A DNA stretch of 64,000 bases from Protopterus annectens (Eukaryota > Chordata > Ceratodontiformes > Protopteridae), in NCBI RefSeq assembly GCF_019279795.1, contig NC_056743.1, positions 633,790,517 to 633,854,516 of the forward strand, in the 5' to 3' direction. A model generated the notes under the pieces. It saw nothing but the letters and a program-made list of their open reading frames with translations, searched no databases and was not told where the DNA came from. The translations under genes and the position numbers were made by a program. This document shows, in pieces, positions 10,960-23,340 of this stretch (within the stretch, counting starts at the first letter, position 1; each line of letters starts with the position of its first letter).

Positions 10960-11915
10960 CTGGAAAAGAAAAGTCATGTCATACAACAAGCATTAGTTGC
11001 TATGCAAATTCCCACATATCCAGGGTACATTATTAATGAAAAATTTAACTCCTAAAGATCACTACACATTTACTCTTCAAAGTTTATATCTCCTGCACCC
11101 TCAAATTTGACTGCATTTTTCTCATGTGATCAATCTCCCGTGGCTTTTCTTTGCTTTTAAAAGGAAGTGAGAACATCAGTATTTTTAATAGGGATCCTTA
11201 ATTTGTAATGCTCCTCTCTTCCATACACTGGCTCATACTTCTTGCAAAATAAGTGCAGGTTTATGCAACTCAACGTTCTGGAGAATTTCTTAATTATTTT
11301 ATTCTTGCAACACTTAGCATTTTTTGAATGTTAAGAAAAAAGTACAAAGAGATTAAACAGTTTACAATGCAAAGGACCAAAATGTTAGCAAATATGATTA
11401 CTTTTGTTGAAAACAAATCAGACAACTCCATTAACAGCACATTAAAATTGAAAATTAGTTACAAACGAACTTAACATGAAATTTCACCTTTGTTGGTTAA
11501 GTCCTTCACAAGACCATGCGAATTATTCAAGAATGTAATGTGCAAAATTTTTTGCCCGTGCAGGGTCTAAGTGCATCACAGCCCAGTGGGATTCAAAAAC
11601 AAAGTTGTACACATCTGAGGTGCTACACCATCACTGTATACTCACAGGAATACAAGTAAGCAGCCATTATGCAAATAAAGTTCCACAACTTGACAAGTGT
11701 AACTATGGAGAGACTGGCAGAAGCTGTTAGTACAATTGTGGGCAGACTGCAAACAAAACACACAAGATGAGCCTTGTAGTATTAGTAATGGTGGCACACA
11801 ACGGCAGAACAGCAATATCACCACATATACTGTAGGATATGTGAATGCACACAGCTATTAAACTACTGAAAGGATACAAAATCACACCCCAATGTACACT
11901 ACAGATTAGACTAGG
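10960..11915. other. Unassigned, probable host intron
   Basis: A gene-free stretch between the CRAT-like exon and the Gmr1-type LTR. Apart from the splice acceptor tract directly next to the exon, nothing is recognised. Confidence 0.4.
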
Positions 11916-12214
11916 TGTGACGCCCATACACTGGCCCAGCAATCAAAGAGCCCCAATTCTCACCACTAACACCAGTGGGAGGTGGCCACATTGGGAAGGA
12001 TAACAAGTGCACACACAGTTAAGTACAATTTCCCTTAAGAGCACACAGAGATCACAGTCAGTCTGGGATTGGTTTCTCCCTTTTTTCTCCAGATCCCCAA
12101 TAAGACTTCCCACTGGCACAGCTTTAGAGTGGGGTGCTTAGCCAGGGTCCCAAGCCAAGTCCTCCTAGCACTCTCTCTGCCCAAGCAGTGCTTTGTGTCC
12201 CTGCCCAAGTAGCT

Positions 12215-12270
<56 letters not shown>

Positions 12271-13278
12271 TATGATTTGTATACAACCACACAGACATTC
12301 CTGGGGAAGGCTGGCACAGGTTCACTAGCTGTGCCCCTTCTGTCCAAGCTATAAGGTAGTAATCACTGCCACCAGGACCCTTACTTATCAGCTACTAAAA
12401 AGGTGCTTAGCCACGGGTAGCCAATTATTACTGTGCAATATTAATATCCAATTAGTAAGTATGAACAGAACTTTTTCAGGCTTATTGGAGTGGCTTGGAC
12501 AATATCACTATATACATGCAATGCACTTTAGAGCTTAAACTATCTGTACATACAACAGCCACAGTTGAAAGGTTTAAAATATTTAATAGTAAATAATAAG
12601 AACACAAGACAATACTTCTTACTAAACAGTGCTAGTTAAGAGTTCAGAGATCACAGAGAAATGCTTAAAATAATACAGTAAAAAAGTTCTGACGTCAGTA
12701 CAGAAAAACAGCTAGACTAGACTTCCTATTTCCTATCTATTTCTAAGAGAAAACACAGTTCTAAAATAAACTTGCATATAGAGCCAGGCCGTGCTGGTGA
12801 TGTTGTCAGTTCTGAAAACAAATGCAAAATGCCCTGATGCTCTATCTCTCTGTCCTTAAATTGATAACACAGCACCACTGACTCATTTCAGATTACATCA
12901 TTATTTTCTGTTTCCCAGGCTAACAGAAACTCAAGAGTGTAACAGCCCTTTTGATCTTGCAGCTGGTCAGGAAGCCAGAGCAATAAAATACATTATACAT
13001 GTAAATTGTATCCATTAACTCTGGTCTCAAAACAATAGGAAGAATTCCTTCATTCAGACATCTTGGCTCCAAGTTTTGAGATCAAACAATTATACAATGC
13101 TTGACTTATCAGCTTTCCTCCAGCAGAGTGCAATGTGGTTACATTTTTTGAAGTTCAACATTTGCTATAATTTTCTTACATTTAAGAGAACAAGCATGTG
13201 GCTTACATTAATATTTACAAATGACAGAATTAGCTACAAAATTCTATCTGGCTAGGCTGGCAGCCTTCACATATCTTC
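11916..13278 (-). repeat. 3' LTR of the Gmr1-type element
   Basis: It starts TGTGACGCCCATACACTGGC and shares long stretches with 23341-24178, including ACTGGCCCAGCAATCAA, the AGCACACAGAGATCACAGTC-like region and AGCCAGAGCAATAAAA. It ends next to the polypyrimidine run at 13279, which is the reverse complement of a polypurine tract. A CA repeat lies within it. It is longer than the 5' LTR copy. Confidence 0.75.
12215..12269. repeat. (CA)n microsatellite inside the LTR
   Basis: About 27 pure CA units, absent from the matching place in the other LTR. It accounts for the Cys-Val and Thr-His runs in conceptual translations here. Confidence 0.97.
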
Positions 13279-13297
13279 ACACCTCCCCCCCCCGCCC
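13279..13297 (-). other. Polypurine tract of the Gmr1-type element
   Basis: On the minus strand a run of G with few A lies immediately before the 3' LTR, the position where plus-strand DNA priming occurs in LTR retrotransposons. The plus strand shows CCTCCCCCCCCCGCCCC. Confidence 0.7.
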
Positions 13298-13454
13298 CAG
13301 AGAACTCAAGCTAGTTTTTCAAGTGACCCTTGAGAAATGTTGCTTGAGAGGGTGAGGTCTATCTAAGTATACCTTATCTCATTCCCTGTCTTAAGAGCCT
13401 ATCTCTGTTGGCAATGCTATTCCCACTGTGGTGGTGCACTGACATATCATATGC

Positions 13455-14980
13455 TTACAACCCTAGGCTCCATCTTAGCAACTTGGCATTTTGTTGGCTG
13501 GCTCTGTTTAACCATATTAGGGGATTGCAATCTGTCACCACAGTGAATTTTCTTCCATACAGATAAGGCTGAAGTTTCCGCAGTACCCACACTATGGCTA
13601 GACATTGCTTTTCTACAGCTGCATAGCATTCCTCCTTGGGTTGGAGCCTATGACTGAGATAAACCACTGGGTGCTCTTCTCCCTCTGAAGAAATCTGGTT
13701 AAGTACAGCCCTCACCCCATGGTTCGAAGCATCCACCTGCACAACAAATTCTTTGCTGTAACCTGAACTGGCTAACACAGGGGGTCCTCCCAAAGCTTCT
13801 TTAAGCTTCTGGAATGCCTGCACACATGCTGTAGTCCACCCTACCTTATCTGGCCTGTTCTTCCTTGTTAGGTCTGTGAGGGGAGCAGCTATGGTACTAT
13901 AACTGTGGATGAACTTTCTGTAGTACCTTGCTGTCCCTAAGAATGCCCGAATGCCCTCACCTGCTTTTTGGTAACAGGTGCAGGCCATGCCTGAATGGCT
14001 TCCACTTTGGCAGGTTCAGGCCTGATCTTACACTCCCCACTCTATGTCCCAGGTAGGAGACCTCTGCCATACCCACCTGACATTTTCTGGGCTTAATGGT
14101 CAACCCTGCCCTCTGTAGTCTGCCCAGCACCTTCCTGAAATGTTGAAGGTACTCTTGCCAGGAATGGCTGTAGATGGCAATATCATCTAGGTAAACAACG
14201 GCAAATCCTCCTTCTAGGGTATGATCTACCAGCCTCTGGAAAGTTGCAGGGGCATTTTACATCCTAAAGGGCATCTTTGTGAGCTCATACAAGCCAAAAG
14301 GAGTAACAAAGGCCGACTTCTCTCTAGCACTGGAAGTCAAGGGCACCTGCCAGTAACCTTTGGTAAGATCAATGGTTGTAAGATACTTAGCCCCACCAAG
14401 CTGCTCTAAGGCCTCAGCATCTAACTGCGTGACTATTTAATTTCCTGTTGTCCACACAGAACCTGGTGCTGCCATCCTCCTTTGGCACCAGCACCACTGG
14501 GGAGGCCCAGGGACTGCTGGACTCTTGAATTACCCCCATTTCCAACATTTCCTGTATCTCCTCCCTCAGAGTCTGTTTGACTCTCTCAAGCACCCTATAA
14601 GGGGCCTGCCTAATATGCCTTTGGGGTCCTGCATCTACCTGGTGCTGCACCAGGTGGGTGAACCCTGGTTTTCCAGGGAACATGTCCTCAAACTCCTGTA
14701 ACACTGCTCGGATTTCTCGAACCTGGGTAGGAGACAGCTGCTGGGACACTGCTACCCCTTCCACTGAGGTGTCAGTCTGAGCCTCACTGAGATCATCAGT
14801 CACCAGATCTCCCTCAGACTCCTCCTGCAAGCCACTGTAAATACTCAGCACAAGGGTCTCCCTATCATGGTAAGATTTCATCATGTTGACATGGTACAAC
14901 TTGTGCTCCTGCCTCCTGGCTAGCAGTTCCACCATGTAGTTAACATTACCTTTCTTACCACCTTGTATGGTCCCTCCCAA
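13455..14980 (-). pseudogene. Reverse transcriptase and RNase H region of the Gmr1-type element
   Basis: This region copies element RNA to DNA. Minus-strand frames show QAPYRVLERVKQTLREEIQE, then SSPWASPVVLVPKEDGSTRF and CVDNRKLN (RT start), a YLDD catalytic box near 14180-14195, GTARYYRKFI with the tether to RNase H, and RNase H motifs QVDASNHGV and VTDCNPLIWL down to 13455. The block sits downstream of integrase on the same strand. It is broken, with several breaks. Confidence 0.85.
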
Positions 14981-15990
14981 GTTGCTTGCAGCTTGTTGTG
15001 TCTAACAGGAATGAGAACGATTACCTGCTGCCCTACAGCATGCTCTCTAGCTCGGTCATTCCTGTCATACCATACCTTTTTCTGTTGTTGGGCTTCTGCC
15101 AGGTTCTCCTGCGCCAAACCCATGAGTTCCCTGAGCCTTGTCCTGAGGTTTAGGACATATGCCACAACAGACTCTTTGTGAGATTCACACTCACCTTCCC
15201 AGTTATCACAAATTAAATCTAGAGGTCCCCTCACTCTATGCCCATACAGCAGCTCAAAGGGTGAAAAACCTGTGGATTCCTGGGGAACCTCTCTGTAAGC
15301 AAATAACAGATGGGGCAGATATTTATCCCACTCCCTCTTAAACTGTTCTGCAAATGCTCATAGCATGGACTTGATTGTAGAGTTTTAACATCTCAACCAG
15401 ACCATTAGTCTGGGGATGGTAGGGGGTGGTCTTCAGGTGCTTCACCCCACAGTACTTCCCACAGACAAGCCATCAGGTCTGACATGAAATTGGCACCTCT
15501 GTCAGTCAGTATTTCTTTTGGGAAACCTACCCTGCTGAAAATCTCTAACAAAGCATTTGCCACCTTTTCCGCCTCAATGGAGGGCAAAGCCACTGTCTTA
15601 GGGTATCTTGTAGCATAATCTACTACCACTAGGATATACTTTTTCCCTGTGGAACTTTGGGTACTCAGAGACCCCACAATATCCATAGCTACTCTCTGAA
15701 ATGGCTCCTCAATCACAGGCAAAGGCATCAAAGGAGCTCTCACCTTGTCTCCTGGGTTACCTACCTTTTGGCACTGCTGACAGGTCCTGTAGTACCCTGT
15801 TACATCTTTGGAAATTCCAGGCCAAAAGAAGTTCTGCATAATACGTCGCTTTGTACATTTTATGCCCATATGACTTGCAAAGGGAATATCATGGGCTATG
15901 GCTAGAAGCACCAGACAGTAGGCTCTAGGCACTACCAACTGCTGTACCCTCTCACCTTCTAGCCCTCCCTCAGGGGTCCACTCTATACAT
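14920..15990 (-). pseudogene. Integrase region of the Gmr1-type element
   Basis: The enzyme would insert element DNA into chromosomes. Minus-strand frames show a zinc-binding HHCC domain (HMGIKCTKRRIMQNFFWPG, then CQQCQ) at about 15750-15880. The catalytic core follows, with MDIVGSL (first Asp) and ILTDRGANFMS (second Asp) at 15405-15700. The C-terminal part, QKKVWYDRNDRA and WEGPYKVVRKV, is at about 14960-15100. Its position upstream of reverse transcriptase marks the Gmr1 group. It is broken, with several breaks. Confidence 0.85.
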
Positions 15991-15999
15991 TAACCCTTT

Positions 16000-16372
16000 G
16001 TCCCAGTATACAAATTCCCCCTTCCCTTGAGAATCAGGTGCCTCACTAGCTACTTGCCTCAGGCCTTGCAATGTCTCAACTCTCTCTTTGTAAGCCTTCC
16101 CAGCTCCCCTTGCACAGGAGGTCTGGCATCCTCTGACAGCGGTGCCTCACTGTCAGCCTGGGCACTATTACTCATCTCTACCTTTGCAGTCACTCTGTCC
16201 AAGGGAACATCAGTATCCACAAGCAGCTGTGGCTCACCCTCAGTCTCACTGCAACAGCATAGCTTCCTCCCTGAAGTAACCACCTCACCAGTTCTGTCTG
16301 CAAATATGCAGTCTGCCTGGGGGAGACCCACATGCTTGATTCGAAGCCTGACTGCGTGTAACTGCATTATAA
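16000..16372 (-). pseudogene. Gmr1-type pol stretch between protease and integrase
   Basis: The minus-strand frame gives LRIKHVGLPQADCIFADRTG and an acidic run rich in Ser, Asp and Glu. It lies between the protease-like region (beyond the DIRS insertion) and integrase, so it is probably the protease-integrase spacer. No catalytic motif is visible in this piece. Confidence 0.5.
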
Positions 16373-16842
16373 AGTACAGTTCTATACCTACCATAAATGT
16401 AGATGTCCGAACTGGATAGCATCTGCAGTCATAACAAGTGGGTTGTCCTGTCGTCAGGCAGCCCTTCAGTCGGCCGGATTCCAAAGTCCGGGTCCGGCCG
16501 CTGATGTCGCACTCCACCCGACGTCATCTCTGTTGGTCTTCGGGTATAAAGGCATCAGCCGATGCCATTTTCCTCAGTGTTTCTTGCCCCAGATGCCAGT
16601 AGCCCTCTTGCAGGCTAAAATTTGGATAGATGCCAATGTTTCCAAATAGATAGAGGTAAACACAACAATAAGCATGTATGTACATATACAAAAACAAATA
16701 CACCATAAAGACTCCCCAACAGCTAGCTATTAGAAGGGTAAACACCCTAGGAGTACCACAGAGGGATGGTGGGAGGGTAATCCTGACTGCAGATGCTATC
16801 CAGTTCGGACATCTACATTTATGGTAGGTACAAAACTGTACT
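16373..16842 (-). repeat. 3' terminal module of DIRS copy B
   Basis: A 470-bp block bounded by a roughly 50-bp inverted repeat: AGTACAGTTCTATACCTACC at the left and GGTAGGTACAAAACTGTACT at the right, with ACATCTACATTTATGG inside. The left half is the reverse complement of the element's 5' leader. This arrangement corresponds to the terminal and internal complementary regions that DIRS elements use to form circular DNA. Confidence 0.85.
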
Positions 16843-19800
16843 ATGTCCTTCATGGATGCATCTGCAGTCATAACAAGTGGGTAGAATACCATAGCCAACT
16901 AGGGAGGAGGATAAAAGTAGATTATGGTGTGTTTAGGATCCCTTGCAGTACAGCAGTGGCAAACCCTGCTCGGGATCTGGAATATAGAGGCAAATTATAA
17001 TGCTTGGCAAATGTATGCACGGAGGTCCAAGTAGCCGCCTCAATAATGTCTTTGGTTGCCACTCCTCGTAAGAAGGCTGTGGTAGTGGCTGTTGCTCTTG
17101 TAGAATGAGGTCTTATGTTCTGTGGAATTGGTTTTCCATGGAAGGAGTAACAGAATCGTATGCAATTTCCTATCCATTTGGAGATTGTCTGTTTGGAAAT
17201 AGCTTTTCCTTCCCTTCCTGTTGCATAGGCTACAAAAGTTGGTCAGTCTTTCTGCTATTTTTGTTCTGTCCAAGTAGTAGCGTAGCTGTCTATGTACATC
17301 CAAGGTATGCAGTATTCTTTCCCTCTGTTTTGTGGGTTGGGAAAGAAGGTAGGTAGGTGGATTGCCTGGTTTAAAGACACTCTGGATACCACCTTAGGCA
17401 TAAATGTAGGATTAGTCCTCATGGACACTCTATCTTGGTGGAAGATTAGGAAGGGTTGCACTGCCATTAAGGCCTGTAGTTCTGAAACCCTCCTTGCTGA
17501 AGTAATTGCCAGTAGGAAAGCAGTTTTCCATGATAGGTGTTGTAGGTCTGCTGCTGCTGCTGGTTCAAAGGGTGCTAGTGTCAACTTTTCTAGCACAAAG
17601 TTTAAATCCCAAGCTGGTAATGGTGGTTTCCTTGGAGGTTTTACATTCTTGATTCCTCTGAGGAATTGTCTGAGCAAAGGGTGCGAAAAACAAGGGGTAT
17701 CAGAGCTGTATTCGGCTGAAATAGGTGATGCATGTATCATGATGGAGGAGTAGGACAGGCCTGAATGAAGAAGTTCGCCAGATACTCCAGAATGTTAGGC
17801 ATATCTATGTTTGACACATCTTTTCCTCTTTCCGTACTCAGATGACAAACCTTTTCCATTTTCCAGCATAGTTCCTTCTTGTTGAAGGTCTGCGTGCTTC
17901 AGAATAATGTCTTTAACTCTTTGGGAAAGTTCTGGAATAGCTGCTGTTATGTGATGTTCCATGCAGTCAGTTGTAAGATTTTAGGTTTGGATGTATGATG
18001 CTGTAGTTGTTCTGCGTTAACATCAAAGGCATCAGGGGAATTGTCCACATATTGTTCGAGACATGCTCCTCAGTAGTGGGTACCAGTGTTGTCTTGGCCA
18101 GTTTGGAGCTATCAGGATTATCCTTGGACGTTCTTCCTTGATTTTTAGTAGTACCTTGTGTATCAAAGGAAGAGGCGGAATGCATATGCTGTTAGGCCTT
18201 TCCAGTTGAAGAGAGCGAATCCACTTTCCATGCTAATGGGTGGAATGTCCTTGTGCAGAATTTTTGAGCTGGTGATTGAGAGGTGATGCGAATAGGTCTA
18301 TCTGTGGCATTCCCCATTTCTTTGAGATGGTCTTGAAGATGTCGGATGAAGCTTCCATTCGTGGGCATCCAGTGGTTCTGCTTAATATGTCTGCTAGGGT
18401 ATTGTCTTTCCCTGGTACAAATATTGCCTGTAACTGGATGTTGTAGCTGAGTGCCAGGGTCCACAGCTCCAAGGTCATTCTGCATAGGGGTATGAATGAG
18501 TGCCCCCCTGTTTGTTGATGTACCACATGACTGTGGTGTTGTCTGTCCTTATCATCAACTGGCCCTCTTTGAGAAATGGTTTGAACTTTTGGATTGCCAG
18601 TTTTACTGCCAGCATTTCTTTTAGGTTGATGTGCAGTTGAAGTTGATCCTGTGTCCACAATCCTTGCACGCATTTGTCCAGCATGTGTGCCCCCATCCTA
18701 GGTCTGAAGCGTCTGTTGTGATGGTCTGGCTTGCTTGACATCTGCGAAAGGGTAGGCCTGGGTTTGACTGGCATGCCTGAGCCCACCATAGGAACTCCTG
18801 TTTTAAGCATGGAATTAGTGGGATTTCTGTTTCTAGACTGTGTCTGTGTTGGGACCATAAATTCTTTAGGTACCACTGTAGTTTTCTCATATGTAGTCTG
18901 GCAAATGGAACCAAGATTATGCATGATGCCATGAAGCCCAAGGCCTGCAGTACTTTTCTTGCTGTTAACTTGTTCAGTTTTGTTAGTGCCAAGAAGTATA
19001 GAGGAGTTCTTTTTGTTTTTCTGTAGTCAGGAATGCCATTTGTTTTACTGTGTCCAATTCAGCCCAGAAAGTCCTTGTTTGGGATGGTATTAGCCTTGAC
19101 TTTTGTAAATTGACTGTGTATCCCAGTGCTTGTAGCAAGTAAATGACCCTTTGTAAATCTGTTGTCAGCTTGCTTTTGTTGTCCCCTTGTAGCAGGCAGT
19201 CGTCCAGGTATGGGTAAATTTGAATTCCCTGAAGTCTGCAATGGGCGATTACTGATGCCAGGCATTTTGTGAATACTCTGGGCGCAGTAGATAAGCCAAT
19301 GGCAATGCTGAGAATTGATAGTGCTCTGATCCTGCAAGAAATCTGAGGTATCTTCTGCAGATTGGTCGAATGGGGACGTGCAGGTATGCCTCCTTGAGAT
19401 CTAGAGTTACCAGCCAAGACTCCTTGCCCAGCATGGGAAGAAGTTGCTGTAGGGTCAGCATTTTGAATTTTGGGACAATGATGTATGTATGTAAGGTGGA
19501 CAGGTCGAGAATTGGTCTCCAACTTTTTTCCTTTCTTGGAACTAGGAATAGTCTGGAGTAGAACCCTTTCCTTGCTCTGCTGCTGGCACTCTTTCCACAG
19601 CTCTCATGTTTGCTAACTCCATTATCTGTAGAGCCTCTGTTTTTGATTTGGAGGTAGATTTGGCATTCCTCTTTTGACTGGAATAGTGTGGAAGTGAAAC
19701 CGTAACCTTGATCTATGGTTTGTAAAATCCACTTGTCCTTTGTTATGTAGTGCCAGTTCTTTGAAAATAAGGTTAACTTTCCGCCTAGAGGAGCTGCTAT

Positions 19801-21919
19801 TTGTTCCCTGGTAGGCGGGTTTAGGGTTAAGTCACTGTGGTTGTGTTGATGTAGTGGCAGTGGCCGTGTCTGTGCCTCTGTTGTTACCTTGCCACTGTCT
19901 TCCTCTGTAGGCACCTCCTCTGGATTGGTTTCTGCCTCTGGAACGTCTATTCCTGCCCCTTTGAAATTTTGTGGAGTCAGGAAAGGACCAATTTTGGCAG
20001 GCCAGTTCCTGCTAAACCTTGGGGTTGAACCTGCAAGAAATCTTTAACAGTTTGAACAGATTTTGCCTTTTCTTCCATTTTCTTCATAACCTGCTGGGCA
20101 GATGTACCAAACAAACTTGTCTTGTCCATAGGAGCATCTAGCAACTTAGCTTTAACATGATCCGGTAAAGCTTGTTCCTTTAGCCATGCATGCCTTCTTA
20201 TCACTGTGCCTGTCATGGCTGATCTAAATGAAGCCTCCAGTGCATCATAGCCACATTTTAAGGAATGGTTGCTAACCTGTTGTATGTTATTTACCATATC
20301 TAATACATATTTCTTATCAAGAGATTCATCAGTGGTTAGTTTTTAGTTAACTGATCCAGCATAAACTCTTGGTATTGTATCATGTGAAACTGACAGTTTA
20401 AAGCTCTAGCTGAGAGAGTAGCTGAAGTGTAGACCTTTTACCCCATCTGTCTAATGACCTTGCTTCCCTTTCAGAAGGAATAGGGTTTTAGCTATGGTCG
20501 GCTACTGCCTTGGGGCCCTGGGATATAGTTTCTGGGTCTGCAAGTGGAGCCTTGTAAAGGTGGTGATGAGTATCTGGCACCCTGTAAAATCTGTCTGGTT
20601 TGGTAGGGGCTGGGGGTAAAGAATCTGGAGCGGAGCAAACATCATTGAAAGCATCATCCACCACAGAGAGAACAGGGGTATAGCCAAGGGCCTGTGCTGA
20701 GGGAGGTGCAGAAAGGTCCTAAGTCTTTTCTGGAGTCTGAAAAATCCTGTTGCTGCCATTGGAACTGTTCTCGCATGGCATGCAAAGTTTCCCCAAAGGA
20801 AAATTCTTCTGGTGGGGAAGCAGCTGGGATGGATTCTTCAGCATCAGAATCTTCAAAATTGGAGAAGCGAGCCTCTGGCTGGTCAGTTATGTCTGATTCA
20901 TCAGCAGAATCATCAGAGGACACTGGCTCGGGGGCTCTGCCCTAGGTCTCTTCTCTGGGGCTGAGAGGCCCTGTCTGGGTGAGATTGAGATTCTCTAATT
21001 AAAGAAATTAAATCTTCTGCCAAGGTAAGCATTTGAGAACTAGAAGAGGGCCTGGATGGGGTGGTTTAACAGGCACTGTTTTAGTAGTCTTGGCAGCTTT
21101 AGCCCTGGCGAAGGCCTTAATGGACATGGCTGCTGGAGGCCTAGCAGCACCACGTGCTGGGGTAGAAACATCCAAGGGATGGTGTCTGACAAGTCAACCA
21201 CCGTAGTGGGTAAAATTTCTGAAGTCGTTTCAAGAGTTGTAGCAGGGGCCTCAGTTGTAGGAATAGGTTCAGCTGTACTTTGTTCAGTTTTCTCGGTTTC
21301 GCGAAACCGAGACACTCGCGGGTTTGCTTGACCAAGGTTTCGGCGAAACCGGACATGAGTGTCGGTCTTTATCTTTGCGTTTTGCCAGATTGGGTAGTCG
21401 GAGGATCCGGCGGCATAATGTACGCAAAATCAGAACCGAAAAACTGTTCTGCGAACTCCGACCGGCCTAAGCGTTCGTCGGTTGAAGGAAGCACAGGCGA
21501 ACAGGCTGCTACGTGGGCTGGGCCTAAACAAGGCAGACAGTAAGAGTGGAAATCTTTATGAGGTATTTGTTTCCCACAGTTTAAACAATTGTTAACTTTT
21601 TCTGACATCGGCTGAGGCAAGAAAGAGTCCCCAACGGGTACTTAGCTTTAGAAGTCTTGAGTAGTATTCGGTAGAAGTAATCTCTGGATCCGACCGACCG
21701 GCACTTGCGAACAGCTTCTGCTTCGGGTGCCACGCGGCAAGAAAGACTGAGGAAAATGGCGTCGGCTGATGCCTTTATACCCGAAGACCAACAGAGATGA
21801 CGTCGGGTGGAGTGCGACATCAGCGGCGGACCCGGACTTTGGAATCCGGCCGACTGAAGGGCTGCCTGACGACAGGACAACCCACTTGTTATGACTGCAG
21901 ATGCATCCATGAAGGACAT
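16373..21919 (-). mobile_element. DIRS-type retrotransposon copy B, full span, inside the Gmr1-type element
   Basis: Family-1 DIRS with both ends present. In the sense direction: 5' end at 21919 (ending GAAGGACAT on the plus strand), leader to 21620, gag-like ORF1 at 19977-21620 (start MSEKVNNCLNCGKQIPHKD), reverse transcriptase at 18983-19914 (KEAYLHVPI, QIYPYLDDCLL), RNase H at 18190-18990 (DASDLGWG, TDNTTVMWYI) and tyrosine recombinase at 17040-17740 (SARRVSELQALM). The 3' module lies at 16373-16842. The 5' leader and its inverted copy at about 16430-16580 differ at only about three places over 160 bases. It is broken in its coding parts, with many breaks, and is younger than the Gmr1-type host element. 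Confidence 0.9.
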
Positions 21920-23140
21920 CATAGCACTGCCTCAAAATCCTTCCCTATCAGGACATCTGCAGGATGGTAGTTCTGTACCCCTGTTGTCTCAAGACAACCT
22001 ACTATTGGCATTTTGTCTTTCCCACTTACTGGCTCTCTCACCTTTTGTTCCCCACCTCGTCTCCATGGACATCTGTATGCCACGTGGCCCCACTAGTTGC
22101 ATTCAAAACATTTAACCCTAGGTCCTGGACGTGTACCTGGACTAGTGGCTTCCCCTGCTACTGGCAGATTCTGTTGGGGCAGTCTGGGCTGCCCACCATG
22201 GGTTCCTTTAGACCCATGAGCAGTACTGGTGATCCTTTCCCTGTGCAGGGATGCCCTGCTTGCTAGGTATAGGTCTCCCTTCTTCCCCAACTCCTCTGAA
22301 GTAACACATTGTCTATCAGCTAACCAGATCCTCAAGTCCTCAGGCAAAGTGCTAAGGGTTGTTCCCTCACCAAAAGGTCTGCCAGCCCTTCAAAAGTGGT
22401 GACCTGACATCCACTCACACACCTATGAAAATAAGTGCTCAGTTCATCAACATAGCCACACACACTTTCAACTGCCTTGCGGCCATGCTCACAAAACGTT
22501 TTCCTATAAGTTTCAGGTGTTAGCTTAAAAAATTCTAACAAGCAATTCTTAACAGCAGTATAATCAAAACAGTCAGACATTTTGGACAAAATAGTTGCAG
22601 CTTTACCATGGAGTAAGGGGGTAAGGAACCGTACCCAGAGGCTTTGGTCAACATCATACTGTTTACATACCCTGTCAAACATATGGATGAAACTATCAAA
22701 ATTATCCCCTCTCTGTAAACTGCAGAAGAAATTTACTGACCTTTTGTGCTTCTGAGGCCCAGTTACTCCCTTCCCCATTACCTCCATGACTCTGGTGAAG
22801 AGTCAGCATCTCCTTGTCGTGCTGCCTCTGCCGCTCCTTTTCCACAACTTCCACTTCCAAATGCCTGGCCTCCAGCTCAAGTCTCTTTAGCTCCAGATGG
22901 ATTTTTAAGTCCTCTGCACAAAGGTTGAGCTTACATTCCCTGAGTGTTGTACATCTCCACGGCCAGTCTGATCATCCTCCTGGTTGCTGTTTTCTGATGC
23001 AGCTGTGACCAAAGCTGCAATCATGTCTGCCTTAGTCAGGTTTCCCTGCACCAGTCCTTTAGCCTGGCACATCTCAGCCAATTGGCTCCTTGTCAGCTTT
23101 CCATACTCCTCAGTGACATGCTTGCCTGCTCTCCCTGACT
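21920..23140 (-). pseudogene. Gag (SCAN-like capsid, CCHC knuckle) and protease start of the Gmr1-type element
   Basis: Gag forms the particle and binds RNA. The capsid part at 22332-22787 has NFFCSLQRGDNFDSFIHMFD and further on FKLTPETYRKTF, then CGYVDELSTYFHRCV and LADLLVREQ. This is the helical pattern shared with SCAN domains, which are known to descend from Gmr1-type gag. PEDLRIWLADRQ follows, and a CCHC knuckle begins CFECN near 22093. Nearer the DIRS junction (21920-22060) the frame contains ADVLIGKDFEAVL, resembling the end of a retroviral-type protease. It is broken, with several breaks. Confidence 0.75.
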
Positions 23141-23340
23141 AAGCTCACAAAAGAAATAAAACAATTGTGAGCTGAACTCTGAATATTCACTGCGTGGCTG
23201 ATTTAGAGTACAAAAACACCTTCAGTGATCATTGTACACAGGCTACAGGAATTCACTATCCGCACCACTACAAGCCAATTAGTATGTGCCAACCAATTAA
23301 TATGTGGTGTGAATATCCCACCACTGCCAAACAATTAATA

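Noticed and set aside
12035-12347. Open frames with long Cys-Val or Thr-His runs
   Set aside because: They are translations of the (CA)n microsatellite inside the LTR.
23281-23340. A primer-binding site next to the Gmr1-type 5' LTR
   Set aside because: No convincing match to a tRNA 3' end could be read by eye.
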